A stretch of 64,000 nucleotides of DNA from Streptomyces griseomycini (GCF_014203535.1 NZ_JACHJI010000005.1:398069-462068); one strand, 5' to 3'; shown: positions 9,446 through 18,062, counted from the first letter of the stretch. Translations and numbers: made by a program. Notes: a model not told the origin generated them from the sequence alone.

Positions 9446-9663
9446 CAGGCCGGGAACCCGTCCACGGGCGTGCGCGAACCGACCGACAGCCGGCCCGCGG
9501 CCATTCCCGCCAGGACCTCCCGCCAGCGCTGCCCGCGCACCTCGGCGCGGCGCCGGGTGTCGGCGTCCTCGTGGGTCAGCGCGGTCACGAAGGCCTTGGC
9601 CAGCTGGGCCTTCGGGTAGGACGGGGCCGCGGTGAGGGGCTGCTGCTCAGCGTTGTCGTTCAT
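9442..9663 (-). CDS. 5' part of the split large unknown gene
   Basis: A 73-residue frame starting MNDNAEQQPLTAAP and ending GSRTPVDGFPAW at a TGA that overlaps the GTG of the 693-residue frame. The polar, helical content (KAFVTALTHEDADTRRRAEV) fits the N-terminus of one larger protein. There is no ribosome site before the ATG. Instead the ATG sits 5 bases after a tRNA-like fold (9669-9737) on the same strand. I treat it as the N-terminal piece of the neighbouring gene, separated by a frameshift or by coupling. Confidence 0.6.
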   Translation of the reverse strand: MNDNAEQQPLTAAPSYPKAQLAKAFVTALTHEDADTRRRAEVRGQRWREVLAGMAAGRLSVGSRTPVDGFPAW

Positions 9664-9668
9664 AAGCC

Positions 9669-9737
9669 GGCGTGGCAGGTTCCGCCCCTGCGCCCTCCGG
9701 GTCTCGAGCCCGGTGCTCTGCTGCTGAGCTACACGCC
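9669..9737 (-). ncRNA. tRNA-like element, atypical
   Basis: On the minus strand a 69-base cloverleaf can be drawn: a 6-bp acceptor stem (GGCGTG/CACGCC), T8-A9, D stem GCTC/GAGC, a 5-bp anticodon stem CCGGG/CCCGG with loop CTCGAGA (formal anticodon CGA), a 5-base variable region and a T stem GCAGG/CCTGC. The D loop lacks GG, the T loop (GGCGGAA) lacks the TTC signature, no CCA is encoded, and a serine tRNA would have a long variable arm. It may be a decayed tRNA, a non-canonical tRNA, or a structured leader of the gene that starts 5 bases downstream. Confidence 0.4.
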
Positions 9738-9779
9738 GATGACGGCCGACGTTAGACGTCCGGGTGATCACCCTGCAAC

Positions 9780-10250
9780 GGGGTTTCCTCGGACGCGGTC
9801 CCGGTCGCGGCGGTCGGTGCCGGCGGCCGGCGGACCGCGGGCGTGGTCGGCCGGCTCGGCCCGGTGCGCGGTGAGGACGGGGTGCTCTGCGAGGGGGCGC
9901 GGCGAGGAGCACCGCGTCGCGTACGTCCGCGCTGGCGTGGCCGAGGAAGGGGTGGACAGCGGAGAAGACCGCCGGACGCAGATCCCGGAACGCGCGCATC
10001 TCCCCGTTCTCGTCGAGGAACCCCTCGCCGAAGTGGCGTTCGCCGGCGGTGACGCACGCGTCGTGGGCGGTACCACCGAGCCACTCGAGCAGGCTCAGCA
10101 GGGTCGAGCGGTGCGGTGGCGCGTCGGCGTCGCGGCCGAAGGCGTCTTCCGCGACGGCCGGGGCGGGACCGACGACGCGTGCCGGCGCCGTCGGCAGGGA
10201 CTCGCCCGTCCCGCGCGGTGGCGAGCGACGCCCAGTCCGTATCGTCCAGG
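9780..10250 (-). pseudogene. frameshifted relic of an actinobacterial HEAT-like protein
   Basis: Minus-strand pieces in three frames join into one protein-like series: LLDDTDWASL near 10240, then MRAFRDLRPAVFSAVHPFLG with HASADVRDAVLLAA near 9900-9999, then PLAEHPVLTAH. The pattern (DDxDWA start, VRDAVLLAAAPLAEHP repeat) is that of HEAT-repeat-like proteins frequent in Streptomyces. At least two frameshifts break it. Confidence 0.45.
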
Positions 10251-10488
10251 AGCGCTTGGCGGCGAGGTGGCTCGCGGGGACCGGGACTCCCGGTCCGACT
10301 GCGGCGACAGGTCACGGGCGGAGGCTATGGCGTCACCGGGCCGACGTGGCGCGGGTGCCGTGTCGTCGGGCAGGGTGCGCTTCTGCAGGAGGTCGAAGCC
10401 GGCGACGACGGCGTCTCGGGCGGAGTCGGTTGCCGTTGGCATGCAACGAACCCGAACGGGCAGACGCAGGTCCGGAACGGGAGGAAAC

Positions 10489-11076
10489 ATGAGCATGGCG
10501 ACGGAGTCGATCGAGAGGTCGGAGATCGAGGGGCCGGAGGCGGAGAGCGGCCGGTGCGGTGAGTGCGGCAGCCACGCCGTCCCCTCCCCGGAGGAGGCGC
10601 CGGAGACCCCGCGCGAGCGCGTCAACCGCCGGTGGAACGAGATCATGCAGGAGACGCGCGTCGCGCAGACGGGCGTCCAGATCCTCTTCGGCTTCCTGCT
10701 CAGCGTCGCCTTCACCCCCCTCTTCCACGACTTGGGCACGTTCGACCATGTCGTCTACGTCATCACGGTGGTGTCGGGCGCGGCGGCGACCGCCTCCCTG
10801 ATAGCGCCGGTGTCGATCCACCGCTTCCTGTCCGGGCAGCGGATGAAGGACGAGATGGTGAAGACGGCGCACCGGCTCATGATGTGCGGCATGGTCCTGT
10901 TGGCCGTGACCATCGGCTGCACCCTGTTCCTGATCCTGCACGTCGTCGTGCCGGGTCTCATGGCGAAACTGCTCGTCGGCGGGGTGATGCTGTGGTTCGC
11001 GGTGTCCTGGTACGCCCTCCCCCTGTGGCTGCGCCATCGTTCGGCCCGCCGGGCGGCACAGCGGAACCCGTCCTGA
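10489..11076 (+). CDS. DUF6328-like four-helix membrane protein
   Basis: Protein of 195 residues, ATG with GGGAGGAAAC directly upstream. An N-terminal acidic region contains CGECGSH; then ETPRERVNRRWNEIMQETRV, a conserved run, leads into membrane segments (LFGFLLSVAFTPLF, VVYVITVVSGAAATASLIA, MMCGMVLLAVTIGCTLFLIL, LVGGVMLWFAVSWYALPLWL). This matches DUF6328, an actinobacterial membrane family of unknown role. CxxC at about residue 22 could bind metal, but it lies in a variable tail. No operon partner. Confidence 0.82.
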   Translation: MSMATESIERSEIEGPEAESGRCGECGSHAVPSPEEAPETPRERVNRRWNEIMQETRVAQTGVQILFGFLLSVAFTPLFHDLGTFDHVVYVITVVSGAAATASLIAPVSIHRFLSGQRMKDEMVKTAHRLMMCGMVLLAVTIGCTLFLILHVVVPGLMAKLLVGGVMLWFAVSWYALPLWLRHRSARRAAQRNPS

Positions 11077-11765
11077 GGGAGACCCCGCAGGCGTCACTCC
11101 GGCTGCTGGTCCGCCGACGGCCTCCGCGCCGCCGCCGAGCATCCAGGGCGACCGGTGAGAGAGCGGCGGGGCCCCGGGCCTCAGCGCCGATCCGTGTCCG
11201 CGCAGCCGGTGACCGAACCCGGACGCCTCTGCGAGCCGGCGGCCGGATCCCCGATCGACCGGTGACGCGTCCCGCACGGTGGTGCAGCGGGTCAACTGGA
11301 GTTCCTCCGGCGCCCCGCACCCGGGAGCCGCGTTCCGGAGCACCCGACGGCCCGCGCGTGCTCGGCGTCGAGGCCTCGACGGCTTCGGCGGGGCTCGGGG
11401 GCCATTCCCGATGTGCCGAGGCCGGGCCGGGCCGCTGGGAGCGGCAGACCGGCTCGGCCGATGCCCAGGCGGAGGGCCCAGCCGCGCACCGGGGCCCACG
11501 GCGCGCCCGTGCTCGGCGAGCGGGGACCGCCCGGACGTCACCCACCGCCCCGTCGCCGGCCCCGGCCGGGTCGGCGACGGGGCGGGACCCGGCCGACGGC
11601 ACCGGTCCCGCCCTCCAGGACCTCGTCCGCCGTTGCGCGGACAGACCACGGCGGGAAGGGACCACCACCTGATCACACGGCCGGCGCCGACCGTGTTGCG
11701 CCGTCCATGTCTGTGAGGGCGTTGTCCGGGCATACGGATCCCATCCCCAGGAGAGGAGTTCGTTC
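11077..11765. other. no supportable gene
   Basis: About 690 bases of Arg/Pro/Ala-rich frames on both strands. No recognisable protein segment, and only short GC-rich dyads. The last 40 bases hold the ribosome site of the small membrane protein gene that follows. Confidence 0.4.
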
Positions 11766-11933
11766 ATGCTCGGCATGGTCGCGGCAGTGCTGTTCTTCAT
11801 CGCCTTCCTGATCAACGCGGCGGAGATCGGCACCAACGACGTGTTCTCTTCGGTGAACGTCATGCTGCTGGGAATGACTGCCCTGGCCCTGCACCTGGCG
11901 GGAATCGGGACCGGTCGGCCCCGCAGGCGCTGA
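11766..11933 (+). CDS. 55-residue membrane protein
   Basis: Small gene with AGGAGAGGAG upstream of the ATG. The product has two hydrophobic segments (MLGMVAAVLFFIAFLINAA and VMLLGMTALALHLAGIG) joined by a short polar loop EIGTNDVFSS, and ends in a basic tail GRPRRR. Very similar two-helix miniproteins are common in Streptomyces; their role is unknown. A 12-bp hairpin (11947-11975) follows the stop by 13 bases, completing a one-gene unit. Confidence 0.8.
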   Translation: MLGMVAAVLFFIAFLINAAEIGTNDVFSSVNVMLLGMTALALHLAGIGTGRPRRR

Positions 11934-11946
11934 TCCGCTCTCGCCG

Positions 11947-11975
11947 AGGCCCGGTGACACCCTGTCACCGGGCCT
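11947..11975. terminator. hairpin after small membrane protein gene
   Basis: AGGCCCGGTGAC (11947-11958) pairs with GTCACCGGGCCT (11964-11975) across a 5-base loop. It is placed just after the stop codon of the 55-residue gene. Confidence 0.75.
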
Positions 11976-12196
11976 TCGTACTGCCCGGGCCCCACCGGCC
12001 TCGCACGCGTGGTACCGCTCGCGCCGGGGGACGGCGACGGACGAGCGGCGGGGGCTGGCCCGCACGCGCACGACAGGGCGCGGCCGCGGCGGGACCGGGT
12101 GCCGGTGACCGACAGGACCCTCGAGGAGCGGCCTTGCCCTCGAGGCCGCGAGCACTCGCCGGTCCGTCCGTTCACGGACGGTCCGGCGGCCGCCGT

Positions 12197-12697
12197 TCAC
12201 TCGGTGTCCGGCAGCCGCAGCCACTCCTCCCACGTCAGGTCCCGTCCGATGAACCGAGGCTGTTCGAACGGCCAGTCCTCGGCGATCCAGCGCGGCACGA
12301 ACGCGTCCAGCGCCCGCTCCAGCGCACCGCCCACTTCCTCGTCCACCACCCACCAGGAGATCTCGGCGTCGGCTCCCCGCTTCTCCGGCGGGTCGATGTA
12401 GACGCAGCCGCGCAGGGCGGTGCGGTCCGCGTTCTCGACGGTGTAGTTGAACGACTGGTGGGCCTCGATCTCCGCGGCGTGCCGCTCCAGGTCCGCGTGG
12501 TTCGCCTCGTACGACATCGTGGCCGGCGGCCAGCCCCAGGCGGCGCCGAAGAGCGACCACAGCCGCTCTCGCGAGCCCATCACCGCGGGGTAGTCGAGCG
12601 GTGCGTCCGCACCGCTGATCGGACGCAGCCGGTGACCCCCGCCGCCGGGTATGTCGACGTGGAGGGGATGGACGAAGTCGTGAGGAAGCCAGGTCAT
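12197..12697 (-). CDS. GNAT-like N-acetyltransferase
   Basis: Protein of 166 residues starting MTWLPHDFVHPLHVDIP. Central strands ENADRTALRGCVYIDPPEKR and AEISWWVVDEEVG, then RALDAFVPRWIAEDWPFEQP, follow the GNAT-like plan of Streptomyces acetyltransferase proteins of this length, although the usual Q/RxxGxG/A loop is not clear. The start has no good ribosome site, so the true N-terminus could differ. Substrate unknown. It stands alone between a plus-strand small gene and a plus-strand SCO6745-type gene. Confidence 0.65.
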   Translation of the reverse strand: MTWLPHDFVHPLHVDIPGGGGHRLRPISGADAPLDYPAVMGSRERLWSLFGAAWGWPPATMSYEANHADLERHAAEIEAHQSFNYTVENADRTALRGCVYIDPPEKRGADAEISWWVVDEEVGGALERALDAFVPRWIAEDWPFEQPRFIGRDLTWEEWLRLPDTE

Positions 12698-12968
12698 GGG
12701 CGTGAGCCAACCACGCCGGAGCGCACCGGGCAAAAGGATTTGACCCCCCATCGCACCGTCCGGCCGCTCCGGATGCAGCCCGAGCCGGCACGGCGTCCGA
12801 GCGGCCGGGGCACCTGCCCGGGGCCGTCCGGTTGCCGGCGCCTGTCCTTCGCGGGCCTTCCGCGGCTCGACCTCGTGGCCGACGGAAGGACGCAGGGGCT
12901 TCACCCCGGTCCCGTCACCCAGCCGCTCCGTGCGGGCCCGGGTGGGGACGTCTGGGAGGATGGCACAC

Positions 12969-13829
12969 GTGGACGCAGTATTCGCCCGGACGGTCTGGCG
13001 GGCCCTGGAACCCCTGCACGCGGTCACGTACTTCGCGCCCGAGAGCCACGAGGCCAACCGCGCGGTCGGCCTGCGCGGCTTCTGGATGGGCTACTTCGCG
13101 GCCCGGGCCGCACCGCTGGGAGCGGTGGCCGCGGGTGCGGTGGAGGCGGTCTTCTACAACTTCCATCCCGCCATGGTGCGACGTGCCATTCCCGACGCAT
13201 GGGGGTTCGCCGCGCCCGAGGCCGTGCTCCGCGCCCGCGTCGAGGCGGCCGCCGCAGCACTGCGCCGGGTGGTGCCGTCGGTGCCGGATGCCGCGGCGAA
13301 GGCCGTCCCTCTGCTGGAACGGGTGGTCGCCGTCGCGGACGGCGCCGGGCGCCCGCTGTTCGCCGCCAACCGCGACCTGCCCGGCCCCGGGGACCCGGTC
13401 AGCGCCCTCTGGCAGGGCGCCACGACGCTGCGCGAGCACCGCGGCGACGGCCACGTCGCCGTACTGACCGCCGAGGGCCTGGACGGCTGCGAGGCCCATG
13501 TGCTCCTCGCCGCGTGCGAGGAGGTGCCTGCGGCGGTCCTGCGGGACAACCGTGGCTGGTCCGAGGAGGACTGGCAGGCGGCTGTGCACCGCCTCACCGC
13601 ACGGGGACTGCTGGAAGGCGGCGGACACCCCACCGCCGAGGGGCGCGGCTTGCGCGCCCACATCGAGGTCCGCACCGACGCCCTGGCCGTCCGGCCGTAC
13701 CGCGCCCTCGGCGCAACGGAGGTCACCCGGCTCATCGGTTTGCTCCGTCCGTCGGCCGAGCGGGTTCTCACCTCCGGCGTCATCCCCTTCCCCAATCCCA
13801 TGGGCCTTCCCCGTCACGCACCGGCCTGA
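12969..13829 (+). CDS. SCO6745-family protein
   Basis: About 286 residues. The N-terminal half carries the family marks FARTVWRALEPLHAVTYFAP, GLRGFWMGYFAARAAPLGAV and FYNFHPAMVRRAIPDAW. The C-terminal half looks like a winged helix (VPAAVLRDNRGWSEEDWQAA, LTARGLLE). The family is widespread in actinobacteria, of unknown role, and often described as helix-turn-helix-containing. GGGAGG at 12954-12959 abuts the ATG at 12960 but is ideally spaced for the GTG at 12969, so I favour GTG. It is probably monocistronic. Confidence 0.85.
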   Translation: MDAVFARTVWRALEPLHAVTYFAPESHEANRAVGLRGFWMGYFAARAAPLGAVAAGAVEAVFYNFHPAMVRRAIPDAWGFAAPEAVLRARVEAAAAALRRVVPSVPDAAAKAVPLLERVVAVADGAGRPLFAANRDLPGPGDPVSALWQGATTLREHRGDGHVAVLTAEGLDGCEAHVLLAACEEVPAAVLRDNRGWSEEDWQAAVHRLTARGLLEGGGHPTAEGRGLRAHIEVRTDALAVRPYRALGATEVTRLIGLLRPSAERVLTSGVIPFPNPMGLPRHAPA

Positions 13830-13886
13830 CGAGCCGGGGAACGGTGCGTGGCACGGCTTCCCGCGCCACGCCGGGGCACCGCCGGG

Positions 13887-14288
13887 TCACGCTCGTCGCG
13901 TTCGGTCCGCGGGCAGCGTGCACCCCGCCGGCCCACCGGGCAGGTGCCGGCGGTTGTTCGCCACGAGCCGGTAGACGGCGTGGGCCGCCCAGCGCAGCGG
14001 CGGCAGGGTGAGGAACGCTCCCGCGAGCGTCCAGGCGCCGCCGGCGCTCAGCAGCAGTTTCGCCACCGCTTGGGCGCCGCCGTACACCCTTCCGGTCGGT
14101 GTCACCCAGAGTGCTTCGTGCCGAGCGCGTTCCCGGGTGACACCCAGGGCCGCGAGGTCGGCCCGCTGCCAGGGGACGGCTTCACACCGGGGACGCACCA
14201 CTCGCTCGATGAAACGCACCGAGCTGGTGCAGAACCCGCAGTCCCCGTCGAAGACAAGCACAGGCCGGATCCGCATACCCCCCATCAT
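13887..14288 (-). CDS. thiol-disulfide oxidoreductase DCC family (DUF393)
   Basis: Protein of 133 residues with the diagnostic VLVFDGDCGFCTSSVRFIER near the N-terminus (the DCGFC motif gives the family its DCC name), ALWVTPTGRVYGGAQAVAKL in the middle and an AVYRLVANNRRHLPG end. DCC proteins have a thioredoxin-like CxxC and are predicted disulfide-handling enzymes; substrates are unknown. Several Met codons cluster at the start (14288, 14285, 14276); the family start is best matched from 14276. It is not in an obvious operon. Confidence 0.85.
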   Translation of the reverse strand: MMGGMRIRPVLVFDGDCGFCTSSVRFIERVVRPRCEAVPWQRADLAALGVTRERARHEALWVTPTGRVYGGAQAVAKLLLSAGGAWTLAGAFLTLPPLRWAAHAVYRLVANNRRHLPGGPAGCTLPADRTRRA

Positions 14289-14445
14289 GCCGTGCTCGCC
14301 CCGGCGGCCGTGGGAACGAGCCCTCGGCGATCAGGTGGTGGCCTACCGGGTCGCCGGTCGGACCGCCGGCGGCGCGGCAGACGTGGGCACCGGGCGGCAT
14401 CGGCGTCCGTGCCCGGCGTCTCGCCGTCGACCGGGCGCGATCTCG

Positions 14446-14955
14446 TCAGGCGGCGTGATGGACGGCGAGCTTGAACTCCGCCAGGACGATGTTCCGCGCC
14501 ACACTGTCGTCGTGGGTGGCTCGTACGGCGAGCGGGACGGCCGGGTCGACGAAGATGCCCCACTGCTTCGTCCAGCACTGCATGCCGGGACTCGGCGGCC
14601 GGTGTTCCGTCGCCGTGGTGTCGCCGGGCGCCGGAGTGAGGCCGAGCGGATCCCGGACGAACTGGTCGCGCAGTTCCTCGTAGTCTCCCGCCTCCCACTG
14701 GATCATCGCGTACAGGACGCCCCAGCCGGCCGTACTGGGCCATATCAGCCCGGACCGGTCGTCGGTGTCCCAGTTCGTGATCACGTACCCGTCCGGCTGG
14801 TTGACCTGGTGCATGGCGAACCGGTCGGTGGACTCGGCGGTCCCGAAGGGGAATCTGATGACCGTGTAGGGGCTGTTCGCCGGGATCGACTGCGGCGTGT
14901 CCCGCTTCAGTGAACACACCTGCACCCCGGGCGGAGCCGTCGTGTCGGTGGGCAT
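14446..14955 (-). CDS. conserved hypothetical protein
   Basis: Protein of 169 residues, ATG at 14955, with well-ordered composition and few Arg compared with neighbouring debris. Notable runs: VQVCSLKRDTPQSIPANSPY, GYVITNWDTDDRSGLIWPST, MQCWTKQWGIFVDPAVPLAV. It has many aromatic residues and predicted beta strands, which suggests a beta-sandwich. I do not recognise the family. There is no signal peptide or membrane segment. Its minus-strand position after the DCC gene is not operonic (158-base gap). Confidence 0.65.
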   Translation of the reverse strand: MPTDTTAPPGVQVCSLKRDTPQSIPANSPYTVIRFPFGTAESTDRFAMHQVNQPDGYVITNWDTDDRSGLIWPSTAGWGVLYAMIQWEAGDYEELRDQFVRDPLGLTPAPGDTTATEHRPPSPGMQCWTKQWGIFVDPAVPLAVRATHDDSVARNIVLAEFKLAVHHAA

Positions 14956-15669
14956 GGTTCAAAGCTGCCCATCGCCGGCCGGTTTGATGTCGCTCCCGTT
15001 GTTCCGGTGCGAAGGCGGGCCCGGACGAGGTTCCCGGTCCGGGGAGGGCGGATGAGCTCCGTCACGCGGGCCGGCGTCGGCGAACGGGTCCGGCCGGTGA
15101 AGGTCTGCCGGTGGCCCTTTCGCGGCCCGCCCCCCGGTGCGCGGCGCGAACGGGATCCCCTTCGCCCGGGTGACGACAGCAGGAGCGACCGCGATCGCGT
15201 GCGGCGAAGCCGCGTGACGGGGGGACCGGCAGGGCGACGTGCGGCGGAACGGACCGGGAGGGCGAGGACGGATGCGGTGAGCCGGTTGCGGCGGCTCAGG
15301 GCCGTGTACGCGGGCGGTGCGGTCATCTGGTCCTTCTGTCTGGAGGAGGTCTTCCGAACGGGGAGTGGCGGCCCTCCTGAAGGTCGGCCCGGCCCTTGAT
15401 CCGACTGCGGTACCCGGGCTCGTCGGCCGGGCGCAGGATGTGGAGGGCCTGGCGATCCGCCCGTGGTGCGGGGAGCACACCGATGACCTCGCGTGTCCGG
15501 CTGTGCGTGGGGCTCCCCGGTGACCGTCTGCGTTCGTGCCGACAAGCCGGCGGACAGGGGGAGGGGCTGGCACCGCGGCTGTCCGCGCCCGGCGGGCGCT
15601 GGGCGAGGCCGCACGCCCAGTCCGGGTCCGGGACGCGCGGCTACACCCTTCGGTCGCCCGACGCCGATG
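14956..15669. other. no supportable gene
   Basis: About 700 bases between the hypothetical gene and the aldo/keto reductase. Frames on both strands are Arg/Pro-rich. A minus-strand frame with MTAPPAYTALSRRNRLTASV near 15320 resembles an export leader, but it is not followed by a credible mature protein. Probably decayed sequence. Confidence 0.35.
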
Positions 15670-16722
15670 TCACGCAGCAGACGGAGGAGCGACAACCGGT
15701 GGGTTGAGGCGGGCGAAACCTTCCTGGCGCTGGTAGGGGAAGTACGGGTAGGGCGCCGTCTTGCCGCTCGCCGCATCGAGTTTCGCCGTCTGGTCGGGCG
15801 TGAGCGTCCAGCCGACGGCGCCGAGGTTCTGGCGAAGCTGCTTCTCGTCGCGGGCACCGATGATGACGGAGGAGACGGTCGGTCGCTGCAGCAGCCAGTT
15901 GATGGCGATCTGCGGAATGCTCTTGCCGGTCTCCTGCGCGATCTCGTCGAGGGCGTCGACCACGCGGTAGAGGTGTTCGTCCTCGACCGGCGGGCCGTAG
16001 TCCGCAGTGTGGTGCAGTCGGCTGTTGGCCGGGAGCGGCTGGCCGCGGCGGACTTTGCCGGTGAGCCGTCCCCAGCCGAGCGGGCTCCAGACGAGGGCTC
16101 CGAGACCCTGATCGAGCCCGAGGGGCATCAGCTCCCATTCGTAGTCGCGGCCGATGAGTGAGTAGTAGACCTGATGTGCGACATAGCGCGGGCGGCCGTA
16201 TCTCTCCGCGCTCGCGAGGGACTTCATCGCCTGCCAGCCGGAGAAGTTGGAGATGCCGAGGTAACGGACCTTCCCCGCGCGTACGAGATCGTCGAGTGTG
16301 GACAGGACTTCCTCGACCGGCACGCCGGCGTCGAAGGCGTGCAGCTGGAACAGGTCGATGTAGTCGGTGCCGAGCCGGCGCAGGGCGTTCTCGCACGCGG
16401 TGATCAGGCGCGAACGGGAGGAGCCCGCATCGCCTGGGCCGTCGCCCATCGGCAGGCCGGTCTTGGTGGACACGATCACCTGGTCCCTGCGGCCTTTGAT
16501 CGCTTCGCCGAGCACCTCCTCGGAGGCCCCGCTGGAATAGACGTCGGCGGTGTCGAACATCGTGATCCCGGCGTCGAGGCAGATGTCCACGAGACGGCGG
16601 GCTTCTTGCGCATCGGTGTTGCCCCAGGCGCCGAACAGCGGCCCTCGGCCGCCGAAGGTGCCGGCGCCGAAGCTCAGTGCGGGGACCTCGAGGCCGGATG
16701 CGCCCAGCCGCCTGTACTCCAT
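15670..16722 (-). CDS. aldo/keto reductase
   Basis: Protein of 350 residues, ATG at 16722 with AGAGGAA upstream. Aldo/keto reductase marks in order: MEYRRLGASGLEVPALSFG, the catalytic Asp/Tyr in FDTADVYSSGASE, the catalytic Lys in VSTKTGLPMG, the catalytic His in YIDLFQLHAFD, then YLGISNFSGWQ and SVIIGARDEKQLRQNLGAV for NADPH binding. Length is normal for the family. It is divergent from a TetR gene, and the 105-base gap holds two matching 22-bp sites, so it is probably the regulated target. Substrate unknown; members reduce aldehydes and ketones. Confidence 0.93.
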   Translation of the reverse strand: MEYRRLGASGLEVPALSFGAGTFGGRGPLFGAWGNTDAQEARRLVDICLDAGITMFDTADVYSSGASEEVLGEAIKGRRDQVIVSTKTGLPMGDGPGDAGSSRSRLITACENALRRLGTDYIDLFQLHAFDAGVPVEEVLSTLDDLVRAGKVRYLGISNFSGWQAMKSLASAERYGRPRYVAHQVYYSLIGRDYEWELMPLGLDQGLGALVWSPLGWGRLTGKVRRGQPLPANSRLHHTADYGPPVEDEHLYRVVDALDEIAQETGKSIPQIAINWLLQRPTVSSVIIGARDEKQLRQNLGAVGWTLTPDQTAKLDAASGKTAPYPYFPYQRQEGFARLNPPVVAPPSAA

Positions 16723-16752
16723 AGCTGTTCCTCTCTCGTCACCTGATCTGGC

Positions 16753-16774
16753 TAACGGTTCTGGAGTTCCGTTA
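16753..16774. promoter_or_regulatory. TetR operator-like site 1
   Basis: TAACGG-N10-CCGTTA, a perfect 6-base dyad with centre TTCTGGAGTT, in the gap between the divergent reductase and TetR genes. It matches site 2 closely and starts 54 bases before it. Confidence 0.65.
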
Positions 16775-16806
16775 GGGTGTGACCCAACATAGCAGGTGCG
16801 AGCAAT

Positions 16807-16828
16807 TAACGAAACTGGAGTCCCGTTA
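16807..16828. promoter_or_regulatory. TetR operator-like site 2
   Basis: TAACGA-N10-CCGTTA with centre AACTGGAGTC, 18 of 22 positions identical to site 1. Its last base is the A of the TetR start codon, and its GGAG doubles as the ribosome site. Protein bound here would block both initiation regions. Confidence 0.65.
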
Positions 16829-17457
16829 TGGGGTTTGAGGATGCGCGTCCGGGGACCGTCCGTCCTGGTGGGCGCACGGCGCGGGTGCGGACGTCGGTGC
16901 TGCGGGCGGCCGGGGACGCCCTTGCGGAGCATGGCTTCGCCCACCTGGACCTCGCCGACGTCGCGCGCCGTGCAGAGGTGGGCAAGACCACCGTCTACCG
17001 CCGCTGGGGAACGGTGACCAGCCTGGTGGCCGATCTGCTGCTGGACATGGCAGAGCAGTCACTGCCGCGCACCGAGACCGGCTCCCTGCTCGGTGATCTC
17101 AAGGCCAACGCCCGGCTCGTGCAGCGCACCTTGGCCGACCCGCGGCAGGGAGCGCTGTTCAAGGCAGTGATCGCCGCCGCCACCTGCGAGGCGAAGACGG
17201 CCGAGGCCCTGCACCGCTTCTACGACATCCGCGTCAAGGAGTGGGCACCCTGCGTCCAGCAGGCCGTCGACCGGGGCGAGGTGCCCGAGGGCACCGATGT
17301 CCACGAGGTGATCCGTGCTGTCTCCGCCCCCCTCTACTACCGCCTGCTGACCAGCAGCGCCCCCCTCGACGAAGCCGCCGCGGACCAGGCCGCCGAGGCC
17401 GCAGTGGCTGCAGCGCGTGCGGGAGCGTACCTGCGGGGCGACGGAGGTCGTGCGTGA
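16828..17457 (+). CDS. TetR/AcrR-family transcriptional regulator
   Basis: Protein of 209 residues. The N-terminal TetR helix-turn-helix is intact: RTSVLRAAGDALAEHGFAHL, then LADVARRAEVGKTTVYRRWG. The C-terminal ligand domain resembles the TetR_C-type domains of actinobacterial repressors (LVQRTLADPRQGALFKAVIA, LYYRLLTSSAPLDEAAADQA). ATG at 16828 with GGAG 7 bases upstream. Divergent from the aldo/keto reductase; the two operator-like sites suggest it represses itself and the reductase, with an unknown inducer. Confidence 0.92.
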   Translation: MGFEDARPGTVRPGGRTARVRTSVLRAAGDALAEHGFAHLDLADVARRAEVGKTTVYRRWGTVTSLVADLLLDMAEQSLPRTETGSLLGDLKANARLVQRTLADPRQGALFKAVIAAATCEAKTAEALHRFYDIRVKEWAPCVQQAVDRGEVPEGTDVHEVIRAVSAPLYYRLLTSSAPLDEAAADQAAEAAVAAARAGAYLRGDGGRA

Positions 17458-17574
17458 CCGGCTCCCCGCATCCGTCGCTGAACGCGGGTGCGACGGGCCG
17501 GCGGTCCCTGCCCGGGCGAGTCGGCTGCCGCCGCCGGACTCGGACACCCCGGTGCGCTCCAAACCGGCGACCGA

Positions 17575-18062
17575 CCGGCTGACCACCCGCCGGGACCTCC
17601 GTCTGCGGGAGAAGACGCTGTGGCGGATGCCCTACGAGACGTGCGCCCGCTCCGAGGAGGTCCCGAACGTCAGCACCGAGGACCCCGACCCGGTCGGCCG
17701 TCGCTGCCCGTGAGGGCCAAGGACACCCACGGGACGCCGGGACCGCCCGGATGGCTGGCCCGGTTGCCCGAGCCGCGCCCGCGGGCCCGTGTTCGTCACC
17801 CACCGCCGTCCCGGCCCCGGCGAGGTGGTCAGCCCGCGCGACGCCTGCCCGGACACCGGGCCCGCCCTCCTCTCCCGCGGGCAGGCCCGCGCGCTGCTCG
17901 ATGAGCGCACCACGGTGCGCGGGCCGGGCACGGGCCGGGACCTGCACGAGCACCGCCGTTCCGGCCTGACCCGCCTCGGTGGAGCCGGGGCCGGCCCGCT
18001 GGCGCTGACGGCGAGGTCACGGCACGAGAAGACGGAGAGTGCCAGCCGCTGCTCCAAGCCGT
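17575..18062 (+). pseudogene. tyrosine recombinase/integrase relic
   Basis: Two frames carry the catalytic part of an integrase-type recombinase: LREKTLWRMPYETCARSEEV (box I region) and VFVTHRRPGPGEVVSPRDAC with HEHRRSGLTRLGGAG (box II region), ending near SRHEKTESASRCSKPF. A frameshift separates the first part from the second near 17712. The expected HxLRHS is HEHRRS, and the catalytic Tyr position reads Cys. It cannot be active. No attachment site could be assigned. Confidence 0.7.

Noticed and set aside
7376..9619. A 747-codon plus-strand frame opposite the large unknown protein
   Set aside because: Its composition is that of an antisense shadow (Gln/Gly/Arg/Val-rich with no hydrophobic core), while the minus frame has normal codon bias and motifs.
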